The notes below the pieces were generated by a model, which saw only the letters and a program-made list of their open reading frames with translations, searched no databases and had not been told where the DNA came from. From Cervus elaphus (Eukaryota > Chordata > Mammalia > Artiodactyla > Cervidae), in assembly GCF_910594005.1 (NCBI RefSeq), contig NC_057841.1, positions 16,663,001 through 16,727,000 on the forward strand: a stretch of 64,000 nucleotides of DNA, written 5' to 3'. Within the stretch, counting starts at the first letter, position 1. Every line of letters starts with the position of its first letter. The position numbers and the translations under genes are program-made. This document shows positions 33,199-43,789 of this stretch, in pieces.

Positions 33199-33720
33199 TT
33201 CCTCACTTATTTATATTAATAGTAAAAGGTCCTACAAGCATATTCACAGGAAGCCCAAGGCAGGCTTTTGTTCTCTTTCCTGATTGTTTTTGTTGTTTTT
33301 TCTCTTTGAAGTGAGCATTACATTTTTGCTTGAGTTTTATCATTAAAGGGGTTCATGAAACTAGAACATGAATTCTGTGAGCAGTGACATTGCTGTTTTC
33401 ATTGGAATTTCTGGGAAACAGGAAAGAGTTTTCATGTACTAAGGTAGAAGTTGCTTGTTTGTGTAACATTTTCTGTAATGTAATGGCCCTGGGTAGTTTA
33501 GAAACAGAGACTCTGCTGAGAATCTTCTGAAAGTCCCAGAATATCTCCTGAGACAAAAATGCACCGAGGCACATGTACACACGTTTGTGAGCCACGTCGA
33601 GGGTAAACGTGCCCCTTGCTACAATCAGTGGGTTCCCTAGCAGTTCAGGGACCGCAGGTAGACACCTTATCCTGTAGAGGGTGAGTCTGGTGCGCTCTTA
33701 TTTATGGGTGGCATCTTCAG
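33199..33720. other. Unique sequence
   Basis: No gene or repeat was recognised. Confidence 0.5.
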
Positions 33721-33733
33721 TGCTCACCCATCT

Positions 33734-33958
33734 GTGCACGTGTGCGTGCTCAGTCCCTGCAGTCATTGCTGATTCTTTGTGACCCCGTGGGCTGTGACCA
33801 CCAGGCCCCTCTATCCGTGGGATTCTCCAGACAAGAATACTGGGGTGAGTTGCCATGCCCTCCTCCAGGGGACTTTCCTGACCCAGGGATCAAACCTCTA
33901 TCTCCTGCAACTCCCACACTGCAGGTGGATTCTTTACCATTGAGCTACCGGGGAAGCC
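33734..33958 (-). mobile_element. Bov-tA SINE, antisense
   Basis: The reverse of the family up to GAGCTACCGGGGAAGCC. TGCTCACCCATCT (33721-33733) and TGCTCATCCATCT (33959-33971) form a 13-bp target duplication with one mismatch. Confidence 0.93.
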
Positions 33959-33971
33959 TGCTCATCCATCT

Positions 33972-34854
33972 AGTGGTGAGAAATTTATTTCCAGCACTCC
34001 CAAGGGATGTGGCAATATTTCACAAGGCACTCAACCCATGGATTCCTCCCTCTGGTGGTCATGATGGCGGATATGATTAATTTGTCTTGTAAGCTGATAC
34101 AGCTGTCTGCTCCAAGTCTCTCCCCTTAATTTCTCAGAGCACTTCCACCCCTTCAGATCATCATCTCTCCAGTCCCAGCCACACTCTCTGCAAACTAGTT
34201 CAGGGAAAGACCCAGCTCTGACTTCCTTGTCCTCCTCCTCCTGTGAACATGTCTCCAGGGCATCCTTTCAGGTCTCTTCCTTATGACTCAGATTCTCCCA
34301 GTGACACTCACGACAAGGGCCAACCTGCCCTGTGTCCAAGCCAGGTTTCAGGAATCCGGGAACCAGCTGTGACCTTGGCGTCCTGGAAACCAGAGATTCA
34401 CCACACGAGAGGGAGCAATCTGCCCTTCACCGGGTACTTGCAAAAAGTTCTCTTTATCTTCTCTGCTAGGATGTTGAAGGTAAAAATAAAGTCAAATAAA
34501 ACACACCAAACAACAGACACATTGTGGCCGCTATATATGGAAAATCCCAACTTTGACTCTAAGAAGTAGGATATGCCCAGAGGGATGGAGACATTCTTTT
34601 CTTTCCAACTGTTAGAAGAAGCATAAATTTGGATCCCTTTAGCTCCTCCACATCTTTGGAGACAGCTTAGAAGAAAGGGACCTAGTTCTACCTTGAACTC
34701 CTTAGGCATCCTTGTTTTCCTTTATGAGACAGTGAGTTGAAAGTCTGGCTTGGTTGCAGGTATGCAGGGAGATATTATATAAAAAACCTCCCACCCCACC
34801 CCACCCCCAAAAAAATTTTCACAATATGAGCAAAGCTTACAAATCTGAGCATAA
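33972..34854. other. Unique sequence
   Basis: No gene or repeat family, apart from a C-rich ACCCCACCCC stretch at 34791-34808. Frames of 103-112 codons have no domain. Confidence 0.5.
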
Positions 34855-34864
34855 TTTTATATTT

Positions 34865-35075
34865 GCACGTGTATATATTCAGTCACTTCAGCCATGTCTG
34901 ACTGTTTGCAACCCTCTGCACTGTAGTCCCTCCAGGCTCCTCTGTCCTTGGGGATTCCCCAGGCAAGAATACTGGAGTGGGTTGCCATTTCCTCCTCCAG
35001 GGGAGTGAGTATCAAACCCATTTCTCTTGCATTGCAGGCAGATTCTTTACCCACTGAGTCACCTGGGAAGCCCAG
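34865..35075 (-). mobile_element. Bov-tA SINE, antisense
   Basis: The reverse of the family, from TTCAGTCACTTCAGCCATG to GAGTCACCTGGGAAGCCC. TTTTATATTT (34855-34864) and TTTTACATTT (35076-35085) are the likely target duplication. Confidence 0.9.
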
Positions 35076-35085
35076 TTTTACATTT

Positions 35086-35675
35086 AGTCCTTGTGAAAAG
35101 ACATAAGAATATCAGCCAAGGGGAAGATGAGGGAAGCCTGCAGCTCACAAGGAGAAATTTCTTCTGGCCACAATAGGTTCCGGAGCTGGAGCATGGCGGG
35201 GGGGGGGGGGGGGGGGGGGGGAGAAGGGGAGGGCAGAAGGTGAGACTTTATCAGGGAGACTTTATCCCCGAACACCTCTGAACTGAATCACAGGAGAGAG
35301 ATTACAAGAGAGATACTTTGGGGGTGGGTATAGACCCTGGGTAAGATATTTCTTGCATTCAGGACAGAGCCTGGAAGATCCCTTGCCTCCCCAGAGGCAC
35401 ACAGCCATATCATCCAACATGGCAGTCCTTGGTCAGCCAAGTGGAGGCAGCTGAGGATGGAGCCAAAGCCAGTCAACCTGAGACAGATGCTATGTGGGTC
35501 AGCACAGAACAGCAGGGCCTTGACTGAGAGGGTAAAGACAACTAGGAATGATAACAACTCTGGACAGTCTGGCAGCCCACTCCCCATCATCCCCCACCCA
35601 TCCATCATATTATATATGTACTTCCTTCTGCAACCAGATGCATTGTGGGAAGAGTGGAGACAGGAAAACATCTGA
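35086..35675. other. Unique sequence
   Basis: No gene is recognised. The 136-codon minus-strand frame at 35288-35698 runs partly into SINE sequence and has no domain. The G24 run is listed separately. A 14-bp tandem (GAGACTTTATCAGG then GAGACTTTATCCCC) follows it at 35242-35269. Confidence 0.5.
35198..35221 (+). repeat. Poly-G run of 24
   Basis: Twenty-four consecutive G residues, followed by G-rich GAAGGGGAGGGCAG. Long G mononucleotide runs are rare in mammalian genomes and prone to length error. The reverse-strand frame here reads a proline run as a consequence. Confidence 0.9.
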
Positions 35676-35686
35676 AAGAACTGAGT

Positions 35687-35913
35687 GCATGTGTGCATGC
35701 TCAGTCACTCAGTAGTGCCGTCTCTTTGCGACCCTTTGGCCTTTTGCCCACCAGGATCTTCTATCCATGGGATTTTTCAGAAAAGAATATTGGAGTGGGT
35801 TGCCGTTTCCTTCTCCAGGGGATCTTCCCCATCAAGAGATTGAACCCATGTCTCTTGTGTCTCCTGCATTGCAAGCAGATTCTTTACCTGCTGAGCAATT
35901 GGGGAAGCCCTTG
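35687..35913 (-). mobile_element. Bov-tA SINE, antisense
   Basis: The reverse of the family from GCATGCTCAGTCACTCAG to GAGCAATTGGGGAAGCCC. AAGAACTGAGT occurs at 35676-35686 and 35914-35924, a perfect 11-bp target duplication. Confidence 0.92.
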
Positions 35914-35924
35914 AAGAACTGAGT

Positions 35925-37159
35925 AAGGAATCCCCAAATGATTAACTTTTAAAACAAGAGAGATTGCAACCCCTGTGACAGTTAACCTATGTAGTAGGTA
36001 GGATCAGACATTTTCAACAAGAATGGAGGCTGAGGATGAGATTAGTCAGAAAAAATGAAGTTACATATTTGTATGTCATTTGTACAAATACGTATATTTA
36101 GTGTACAATTTGCTTGCAATATTAAAAACAGATATAGCTGTGTGGAGTAACTTGGGATAAATGATACATATATGTAAATGTACCAAATACTTCAGCTCAC
36201 AAAAATCCATTCAATATATTTCCACCGGTAATACCAATATAGAAATTTGGTTCAATGGCTAAAATTCTTATATTACCATATAATACCACCACATCCATTT
36301 GGTATAACTCTTTACAAGATACCCAGTTAGTTTGAAAGTATCCATGAATTTTCATTTCCTGAATTGAATGACTGGTGTTGAATATCTAGGTGCCATGTTA
36401 ACCACTGATAATACTCCAAAGAATTACATGTGACATTGAAGAATATTCAGAATTATTGAACCCATGTGCATGCTAGGATTCCTTTGCACCAGATACACAG
36501 CTCTCCACTGTGCAAGTTGTAGGTATAATTTTTGAAGAAGAAAAAACTTGGAAACACAGTGTAATAAAATCATTCTGTTAAGAAATCTGAAAAGCATACA
36601 AATTGACTTGCTAATATGTGAAGCTCAACTGAAAGCATCTCTCTTAGTTTTCAGCAGGAGGTTCACTAATTATTAATTTAACAGCCGTTCAATATTATAA
36701 ACACACATGCACTTAAACCTCCCCTCTCAAAATAGGTCCAAGTCTGCCAGAAAAATTTTCAGCACTTCAGTTGCTCTATTCCCCCATAGCATGTGCTAAA
36801 GCATGACTCTACTTAAATATCAGGTTCTATTTTTGAATCTCTCAAAAGATTTAAGCAAAGTGGTGTAGTGGTTCATCCATTAATGGATACCCTAACAGCA
36901 GCAGAGGACAGCTCACCTGTGTTTGCCTGTGAAATCCCACCTGGTTGTGTCGGTTCAGGTCTGTTCTTTGACATTAACTGGTTATGTTATGTTGCTTCTC
37001 TTCAGAGAGTTGTCAGAACTTGGGGTGGATCACTTCAAACCCCTCATATCTATGTCATTTTGTTGGCACAGTACCTCAGTATTCAACCTAGAATGTGTAC
37101 CAGTCACCTAAGATGCTTCATAAGGCCACATTCACTGGCCAGAAATTCTCATCACATAT
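35925..37159. other. Unique AT-rich sequence
   Basis: No gene or repeat family was recognised. The 117-codon frame 36868-37221 runs from unique DNA into BovB and is not a gene. Confidence 0.5.
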
Positions 37160-37549
37160 TTACACACATGAACGCCGAAGAACTGATGTTTTCAACTTGT
37201 GGTATTGGAGAAGACTCTTGAGAGTCCCTTGGACAGCAAGGAAATCAAACCAGTCAATCCTAAAGGAAATCAACCCTGAATATTCTTTGGAAGGACTGAT
37301 GCTGAAGCTGAAGCTCCAACACTTTGGCCAACTGATGCAAAGTCCACTCATTGGAAAAGACCCTGATGCTGGGAAAAATTGAGGGCAGGAGGAGAAGGGG
37401 ATGCCAGAGGATGAGATGGTTGGATAGCATCATCAGCTCAATGGACATGAATCTGAGCAAACTTTGAGAGATAGTGAAGGACAAAGGAGCCCGGCATGCT
37501 GCAGTCCATGGGGTTGCAAAGAGTCAGACACAACTTAGCAACTGAACAG
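37160..37549 (+). mobile_element. BovB LINE 3' fragment, sense
   Basis: It reads through the C-terminal part of the BovB frame (RRLLRVPWTARKSNQSILKE within 37095-37382, then a frameshift) to the LINE 3' end GCAACTGAACAGCAACAC. One of two BovB copies in sense orientation. CACATATTTAC before and CACAATTTAG after may be a decayed target duplication. Confidence 0.88.
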
Positions 37550-38109
37550 CAACACAATTTAGGAGAAAATCATAATGTGAGCGATTTCTTGGAAAACTTA
37601 CATTGTTACTTTCAGACATTCCATACTAAAGGAAAAAGAAAACTTTTTTTATAACCAATCAGTGCTATTATTAACAAATTTGTCTAATAACATTATTCCC
37701 AAAACTTCCTCGATCAAGACCAAAAAGAATTTGTTTGGGTTACCATGCAATGTGAACAAAATTAACACAGTGCTGACTAAAACTTTGTAATATTAACTTA
37801 AAATAAAAAGTTAATTCTCTTTTAGAACTTTTTTCCTAATTATTGAGAATAGCCTGAGGTTTGTTCTTTCCATGAAATATTAATATTTTACATTGACTTT
37901 TTCCCTCATTTTGGAATGGCTAATAAGTACTCTATATTTTTCAAATAGTTAACTCTGAAGCCTCTCTTTTGAGTTCAAAAATCAATGGCTTTTAAAACCA
38001 AGTGGACACTAAAAAAGAGACACAAAAAGTGCAACAGCTGCAATCAGCTTAAATTTGAGGGTGTATCATTATATAGGCATATGATTGCATAATAACAAAT
38101 ACACAGAGA
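37550..38109. other. Unique AT-rich sequence
   Basis: No gene or repeat was recognised. Confidence 0.5.
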
Positions 38110-38500
38110 GTACATTAGTTTTCTGTTGCCACCATAACAGATGACCACAGCTCAGTGGCTTAGAACAACACAATTTTCTTATCTTACAGTTTTGTAAATT
38201 AGATGTTTGACACAGGTCTCACTGGGAAAAAAATATTAAGAATGTAGGATTGCACTGAGGTTTGAGAGAAGAATTCATCTGCATTTTCCAGCTTCTGGAG
38301 GCGGTGTGCACTCTTTGGCTCACGGCCCCCACTCTCCACCCTCCAAGCCGGTGTCGTTGCATCTCCATGACCATTCTTTCACAGTCACTCTCCTCTGATT
38401 CTGAACTCTGCCCCTCTTCCACTTTTAAGGACCCTAATGATTATATTGGACTCACCTGCTTAGTCCAGGATAACCTTTCTATCTTAAACTTGGCTGATTA
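38110..38500 (-). mobile_element. MaLR/MLT1-like LTR, antisense
   Basis: TACATTAGTTTTCTGTTGCC, CAGTGGCTTAGAACAACAC and ATCTTACAGTTTTG are the reverse of the MLT1 3' end. TTCCAGCTTCTGGAGGCG and GGACCCTAATGATTATATTG continue the reverse order. Diverged and incomplete. Confidence 0.62.
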
Positions 38501-38569
38501 GCAACCTCAAGTCCATCTTCTTGATACCCGAGTTTTCCTTTTGTGTGTGTAAGGTAACACATTCATGAG

Positions 38570-38786
38570 GCACACTGGTGGCTCCATGGGAAAAATTCAC
38601 CTGCCAGTGTAGGAGATGCGGGTTCGATCCCTGACCCAAGAAGATCCCCTGGAGAAGAAAGCAGAAACCCACAGGCAACCCACAGTATTCTTGCCTGGGA
38701 AATCCCATGGACAGAGGAGCCTGGCAGGTTACAGACCCTGGCACAGGATCACAAAGAGTGAGACACGGTTGACTGAGCTTGCACAC
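38570..38786 (+). mobile_element. Bov-tA SINE, sense
   Basis: From GGCACACTGGTGGCTCCATG to GACTGAGCTTGCACACAC, with a small internal rearrangement (AAACCCACAGGCAACCCAC). No clear target duplication. Confidence 0.87.
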
Positions 38787-39734
38787 ACAGAGAGGGTTAC
38801 TCTGGAATATGCTCTTACCAGCAGCACACGGGGTTCCCTGTGATCCGTATTCTACAATAGTTCACGCTTGGTGTCTAGAGACTCATCAAACAGCTGAGCC
38901 CTTCCCACTCAGAAGTGATGGGAATAACCGTCTCCTCGACTGTGTACCACATTTCCACTTATTTTTGTCAAAAGCATCTTGATCCTCTCCTAAATACAAT
39001 TCCAACAGCCTTGGACCCTCACTCCTGTGATCAGCCTGAATCCTGAATCCAGGGGCTAGACCAGAATGAGCTGCTGTAAACCCACTCCACAGAATCTATT
39101 AATATACTCTTCCCACCTCGTCTCTATACCCAAGCAAACGACAATCTTTTCTGCCGATTATAAACTAAAAACCCCACACTGAACATGAAACGTATCCAGA
39201 TTATTGGGGAAAATGTTAAACCACCGACCCACATACAGACCCAACTCTCTTCCCACCAGTGCTTACAGAAAGCAAAATATAAGCTGAAGTCCTGCCAGCA
39301 AAATGCCATTTCTTATTCTTGTTCATATACAAATATGAAGACCTGAGAAAATTCCATTCCAGGACCTTTATAGCTTAATAACATACATCCTATTTTAGCT
39401 TAGAAACTGTGAAACGGATCAGGTTTGCGAGATTCGAAAGATTAATCAGCCTTAAACATGCCATAAATATTTTGAGCTAGCTTCTCACCCTCACATTCAT
39501 CGTGAAGTGAGAATATTCCCATTTTAAGTATGCAGATAATGCTACAGCACATTGTTTTATATGCGTGAGCATCATTTCAAAGCTTAGGAAAAAAATGCAT
39601 TTCTGAAAATAAATGAATCCCAGAATTACCAGAATAGAATAGAACTCGTCCAAGGATAACAGTTCCAGTACATCCAAGAGAGTTTAGTTATCATATTTTA
39701 ACAACCCATATTTTATGATTTTTTTTTTTACCAT
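38787..39734. other. Unique sequence
   Basis: No gene or repeat was recognised. Confidence 0.5.
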
Positions 39735-39890
39735 TTACAAAGCATTTTTATTTAAACATGGTCTCTGGTTTTTCACAACCCACTTGTGAGTAGATAAAAT
39801 CATTATCAATAATATCATTATCATTAAGATCATTATCATTTAAAGTTAAGTGACTTGCCCAAGGCCACTGGCCTAGAATAATGAAATTAA
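39735..39890 (-). mobile_element. MIR fragment, antisense
   Basis: AGTTAAGTGACTTGCCCAAG with GGCCACTGGCC is the reverse of the MIR core (CTTGGGCAAGTTACTTAAC). The upstream ATTATCA repeats correspond to the AT-rich MIR 3' half. Confidence 0.6.
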
Positions 39891-40354
39891 GACACAAATA
39901 CTAACCAACAACTTCTAAATAAAAGAGAATCCATTATAAGCAAGGTGAAAAGACAGCCTTCAGAATGGGAGAAAATAATAGCAAATGAAGCAACTGACAA
40001 AGAATCTCAAAAATATACAAGCAGCTCCTGCAGTCAATTCCAGAAAAATAAACAACCCAATCAATAAATGGGCCAAAGAACTAAACAGACATTTCTCCAA
40101 AGAAGCCATACAGATAGCTAATAAGCACATGAAAAGATGCTCAACATCACTAATTACCAGAGAAATGCAAATCAAAACCACAATAAGGTACCATCTCAGG
40201 CCGGTCAGAATGGCTGCTATCAAAAAGTCTACAAACAATAAATGCTAGAGAGGGTGCGGAGAAAAGGGAACCCTCTTACACTCTTGGTGGGAAGGCAAAC
40301 TAGTACAGCCACTATGGAGAACAGTGTGGAGATTCCTTAAAAAACTGGAAGTAG

Positions 40355-40404
40355 TAAATCCATGGCTGATTCAAAGAATAAAAAAAAAAAAAAAAAAAAA
40401 AAAA
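40355..40404 (+). mobile_element. Tiny retroinsertion: 26 nt plus poly(A), with target duplication
   Basis: Inside the L1, AAAAACTGGAAGTAG occurs at 40340-40354 and again at 40401-40415. Between them lie TAAATCCATGGCTGATTC and AAAGAATA, then about 24 A. CCATGGCTGATTCA matches the L1 3' region (compare 41210-41223). This fits a tiny L1-derived retrocopy that landed in an existing L1. Confidence 0.82.
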
Positions 40405-40448
40405 ACTGGAAGTAGAACTGCCATATGACCCTGCAATCCCACACACCG

Positions 40449-40660
40449 AAAGTGAAAGTGAAGTCGCTCAGTCGTGTCTGACTCTTTGCGGTTCCGTGGA
40501 CTGTAGCCTACCAGGCTCCTCCGAGCATGGGATTTTCCAGGCAAGAGTACTGGAGTGGGTTGCCATTTGCTTCTCCAGGGGATCTTCCCGACCCACGGAT
40601 TGAACCCTGGTCTCCTGCATTGCAGGCAGATGCTTTACTCTCTAAGCCACAAGGGAATTC
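40449..40660 (-). mobile_element. Bov-tA SINE, antisense, nested in the L1
   Basis: The reverse of the family, from AAAGTGAAAGTGAAGTCGC to CTAAGCCACAAGGGAATTC. It interrupts L1 ORF2 between AATCCCACACACCG and GGAAACCAGAACTGAAAG. About 15 bases of expected L1 are missing at the junction. Confidence 0.92.
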
Positions 40661-41390
40661 CACAAGGAAACCAGAACTGAAAGAGGCATGTGCACCCCAA
40701 TGTTCATCGCAGCACTATTTATAATAGCCAGGACATGGAAGCAACCTAGATGTCCATCAGCAGACGAATGGATAAGAAAGCTGTGGTAGACATACACAAC
40801 GGAATATTACTCAGCCATTAAAAAGAATGCATTTGAATCAGTTCTAATGAGATGGATGAAACTGGAGTCCATTATACAGAGTGAAGTAAGTCAAAAAGAA
40901 AAACACCAATAGAGTATATTAACACATATATATGGAATTTAGAAAGATGGTAATGATGACCTTATATGTGAAACAGCAAAAGAGACACAGATGTAAAGAA
41001 CAGAATTTTGGACTCTGTGGGAGAAGGTAAGGGTAGGATGATTTGAGAGAATAGCATTGAAACATGTATATTACCATATGTGAAATAGATCACCAGCCCA
41101 GGTTTGATGCATGAGACAGGGCGCTCAGGGCTGGTGCACTGGGATGACCCTGAGGGATGGGATGGGGAGGGAGGTGGGAGGGAGGGTCAGGATGGGAACA
41201 CATGTATACCCATGGCTGATTCATGTCAACGTATGGCAACAACCACTACAATATTGTAAAGTAATTAGCCTCCAATTAAAATAAATAAATTAATTTTTAA
41301 AAAAATAAATAAAAGAGAATCCACACTTATTTTCAGTGGCAACCTACTTAAAATCTATTCAATCTTTCTAACATTTAAGTCTATACCTTT

Positions 41391-41568
41391 GAGCTTACAT
41401 GTTGGCTCAGACAGTAAAGAGTCTGCCTGCAGTGCAGGAGACCTGGGCTCAATCCCTAGATCAGGAAGATACCCTGGAGAAAAAAATAGCAAACCACTCC
41501 AGCATTCTTGCCTGGAAAATTCGGTAAACAGGGGAGCCTGGTAGGCTACAATCCATGGGGTCACAAAG
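41391..41568 (+). mobile_element. Bov-tA SINE, sense
   Basis: From GAGCTTACATGTTGGCTCAG to CCATGGGGTCACAAAG. The far 3' end is missing. ACATTTAAGT opens both flanks (41371-41380 and 41569-41578) and the similarity extends about nine bases further with three mismatches. Confidence 0.9.
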
Positions 41569-41579
41569 ACATTTAAGTT

Positions 41580-41829
41580 CATATCTTATATATAGCCCTT
41601 ACTTTATGATTATTCCATGCAGTAACAGATAATTTAAGTAACCATTTAGTTTTTTCTTCTTGGAATATTAAATTCCAAATACAAACAAACAATATATTTT
41701 GTTTCTCTAATTTTATCTTTATTCTTCAGCTTTTTAAAATACACTTTGTTCACGTTTTACTCCTCTAAACTTGTGAAGGACAAAACAGGTGTAGATAAGT
41801 GATTAAAAAAATCTGAAACCATAATTTCA
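41580..41829. other. Unique AT-rich sequence
   Basis: No gene or repeat was recognised. Confidence 0.5.
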
Positions 41830-42410
41830 TTTTTACATTTTTAACCCACTTTATTAAGTATAATTGATAAACAAATAAATGTATGTATTTGATATATGTA
41901 ATTAGATGATTTTGTCCATATGCAAACACCTGTGATAACTTTACCATGATTGATCAAAGTAATAGAGGTGCCCAACACCTTCCAAAGTTTCTTGATTTTT
42001 TTTTTAACAGTGAGAGCACAACATGAAGTCTATACAGTGAGAGCACAACATGAAGTCTACTCTCTTAAATTTTGAAATGCCTGGATGCTATGTTGTTTAC
42101 TGTAGGTACTATGTTTCTGGAATTTATTCATCTTGCCTAGCTAGTTAAACATGGGTATAATGTTTAACTTTATACTCATTAAACAATTCCCAATTTCCCC
42201 AACTCCCCTGGCATCCATTATTGTATTTTGTTTCTATGAGTTTGACTGTTTTAAATGCCACATGTAAGTGGAATCATGCAGTATTTGTCCCTGTCTGGCT
42301 TAACTCACTTAGCATAATGTCCTCCAGGCTCACCCATGATGTTGTAAATGGCAAGTTTTACTTCTTTTTATTTTTAAATGCAGTATTTTGTTTTGTTTGG
42401 TTTTTAACTC
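41830..42410 (-). mobile_element. Old L1M 3' region, antisense
   Basis: TTAAGTATAATTGATAAACA, GTAAGTGGAATCATGCAGTA, CTTAACTCACTTAGCATAAT and TCACCCATGATGTTGTAAAT are the reverse order of an old L1M 3' untranslated region. It contains a 27-bp tandem duplication at 42007-42060. Confidence 0.75.
42007..42060 (+). repeat. 27-bp tandem duplication
   Basis: ACAGTGAGAGCACAACATGA plus AGTCTAT (42007-42033), then the same 27 bases with a final C instead of T (42034-42060). The near-identity suggests a recent duplication. Confidence 0.95.
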
Positions 42411-42431
42411 CAAACTATAAATTTAGCTGGG

Positions 42432-42722
42432 CTTCCCAAGTGGCTCAGTGGTAAAGAATCTGCCTGCAGAGCAAGAGATATGGGTTTGATTCCTGGATCA
42501 CGAAGATCCCCTGGAAAAGGAAACGGCAACCCAGTCCAGAATTCTTGCCTGGAGAACTAAAAACCAAAGGGTCACAAAGAAACTTTGGAAGGTTTTGGGC
42601 ACCTCTATTACCTCCATCAATCATGGTAAAGTTATCTTCCATGAACAGAGGAGCCTGGCAGGATACAGTCTATGGGGTCACGAAAGAGTCAGACATGACT
42701 TAGTCTAAACAGCAACAGCAAG
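42432..42722 (+). mobile_element. Bov-tA SINE, sense, interrupted by an inverted copy of nearby DNA
   Basis: The head (CTTCCCAAGTGGCTCAGTGG) and tail (GACATGACTTAGTCTAAACA) are normal. AATTTAGCTGGG (42420-42431) and AATTTAACTGGG (42723-42734) form a 12-bp target duplication with one mismatch. Within the body, after CTTGCCTGGAGAAC, about 75 bases replace the usual ATCCCATGG. Family sequence resumes at CATGAACAGAGGAGCC. Confidence 0.92.
42577..42636 (-). repeat. 60-bp inverted copy of 41934-41993
   Basis: The reverse complement of 41934-41993 (old L1M and adjoining sequence) appears here with four mismatches in 60 bases. Matching blocks include AACTTTGGAAGG, GGGCACCTCTATTAC and ATCAATCATGGTAAAGTTAT. 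The spacer between the arms is 583 bp. Confidence 0.93.
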
Positions 42723-42954
42723 AATTTAACTGGGGAAAGAAAATATAAGGTCAAGTGTACAGGACTGCTAACTGTATACTTGTGTTTTCTTAGAAATGTG
42801 TGCTTTTCATTGGGCATTTTTCTTTTCTCTAAGCAAATTATGGGTTTATCCTTCTTGTCCCACCCAACCAGGTGCTGGGATCTCTCTTCACAGCCTCTGA
42901 CCTCCCGGGCATTCTGCTCCCTCTGGGTCTGCTTCTCTGCACAGATCCTCCTGC

Positions 42955-43185
42955 TCTAGACCAGAAGTCACAAATTACAGCCCCAGGGCCAAATCCAACC
43001 CACCATCTGCTTTTGCCAATAAAACTTCACTGAAGCATGGTCAGCACATCCGTTTGTATGCAAACTGTCTGTGGCTACCTTCCCTCTATAATGACAGACC
43101 TGAGTATTTGCTACAGAGACCATGTAGCCCATAAAGCCTAAAATATTTACTATTTGACCCCTTCACAGGAAAAGTGGGTTTACCA
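42955..43185. mobile_element. Old DNA-transposon-like repeat (hAT/Charlie type?)
   Basis: GGGCCAAATCCAACCCACC, TTTTGCCAATAAAACTTC, ATTTGCTACAGAGACCATGT and AAAGCCTAAAATATTTACTA follow a well-known old mammalian non-autonomous repeat that I place with the hAT group from memory. The class is uncertain. Confidence 0.5.
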
Positions 43186-43204
43186 GCCCACCTCCTACTC
43201 CAGA

Positions 43205-43390
43205 CTAATGCTTGCATCAGATTCATCTGTGAAATAATTTTAAAGTACATGTGTTCAGGCCTCACCCCCAGACATTATACTGTATTAAGCCTGGGGCGGA
43301 TTCTAGATATCTGAACTTTTACCAAATTCCAGAGGTGATGGTGATGCACACGCCCAATGAAGATCTCCACCTGCAGAAGGTACACCCCAG
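43205..43390 (+). mobile_element. MER5-like non-autonomous hAT element
   Basis: TGCATCAGATTCATCTGTGA, GGCCTCACCCCCAGACATTA, TAAGCCTGGGGCGGATTC and GAGGTGATGGTGATGC follow the MER5A/B order (ATCAGAATCACCTGG, CCCCACCCCCAGAG, GGTCTGGGGTGG, GTGATGCTGATGC). Diverged. Confidence 0.55.
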
Positions 43391-43789
43391 GTTCTCTGGT
43401 CCACAGGGGATTCTTCGCTGTAACTCAGCTCTGGTGTTTCCTGAGTCATAGGACAGAAGGAGGTTTCGACTGTAGTATTCAGGAGGCTGCCCATCTGTTC
43501 TCAAGATGAATCCTGGTGCTCCCATGGGAATCATATGCTATTTTTCTTCCCCACATTCACTGTCTTTTCCTCTATAAAGTTGCTCTGAACATGCTCTGAG
43601 AAATCATTCCTCCCTAACCCTCCATTCACGTGGTTCCAGAAGTAGACATCTAATGGGTCAGAGTCAGGCCTGTCCTCTGTGAGTGAGTCACAGGGCACAA
43701 GCCACCCCAGAAACAGACGAGCTCAGAACAGGTCACCAACTCAGCCAGAAAATACTACTCACTAACTGCCTATTGCATCAGCTTATTGT
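43391..43789. other. Unique sequence
   Basis: No gene or repeat was recognised. The 161-codon frame 43683-44168 starts here, and its second half is Bov-tA translation. Confidence 0.5.

Larger units (their letters stand above)
39934..41305 (+). mobile_element. L1, 5'-truncated, sense, with two nested insertions
   Basis: The element starts within ORF2 (GCCTTCAGAATGGGAGAAAA) and runs through the ORF2 end (GTTCATCGCAGCACTATTTA, GGAATATTACTCAGCCATTA) and the G-rich 3' untranslated region to AATTAGCCTCCAATTAAAA and an A-rich tail. TAAATAAAAGAGAATCCA occurs at 39916-39933 and 41306-41323, a perfect 18-bp target duplication. Host L1 sequence is about 1.1 kb after subtracting the nested Bov-tA and poly(A) insert. 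The ORF2 end is interrupted and inactive. Confidence 0.93.

Noticed and set aside
35288..35698. 136-codon minus-strand frame
   Set aside because: No domain, no visible splice or promoter context, and it reaches the edge of a Bov-tA. A chance frame is more likely.
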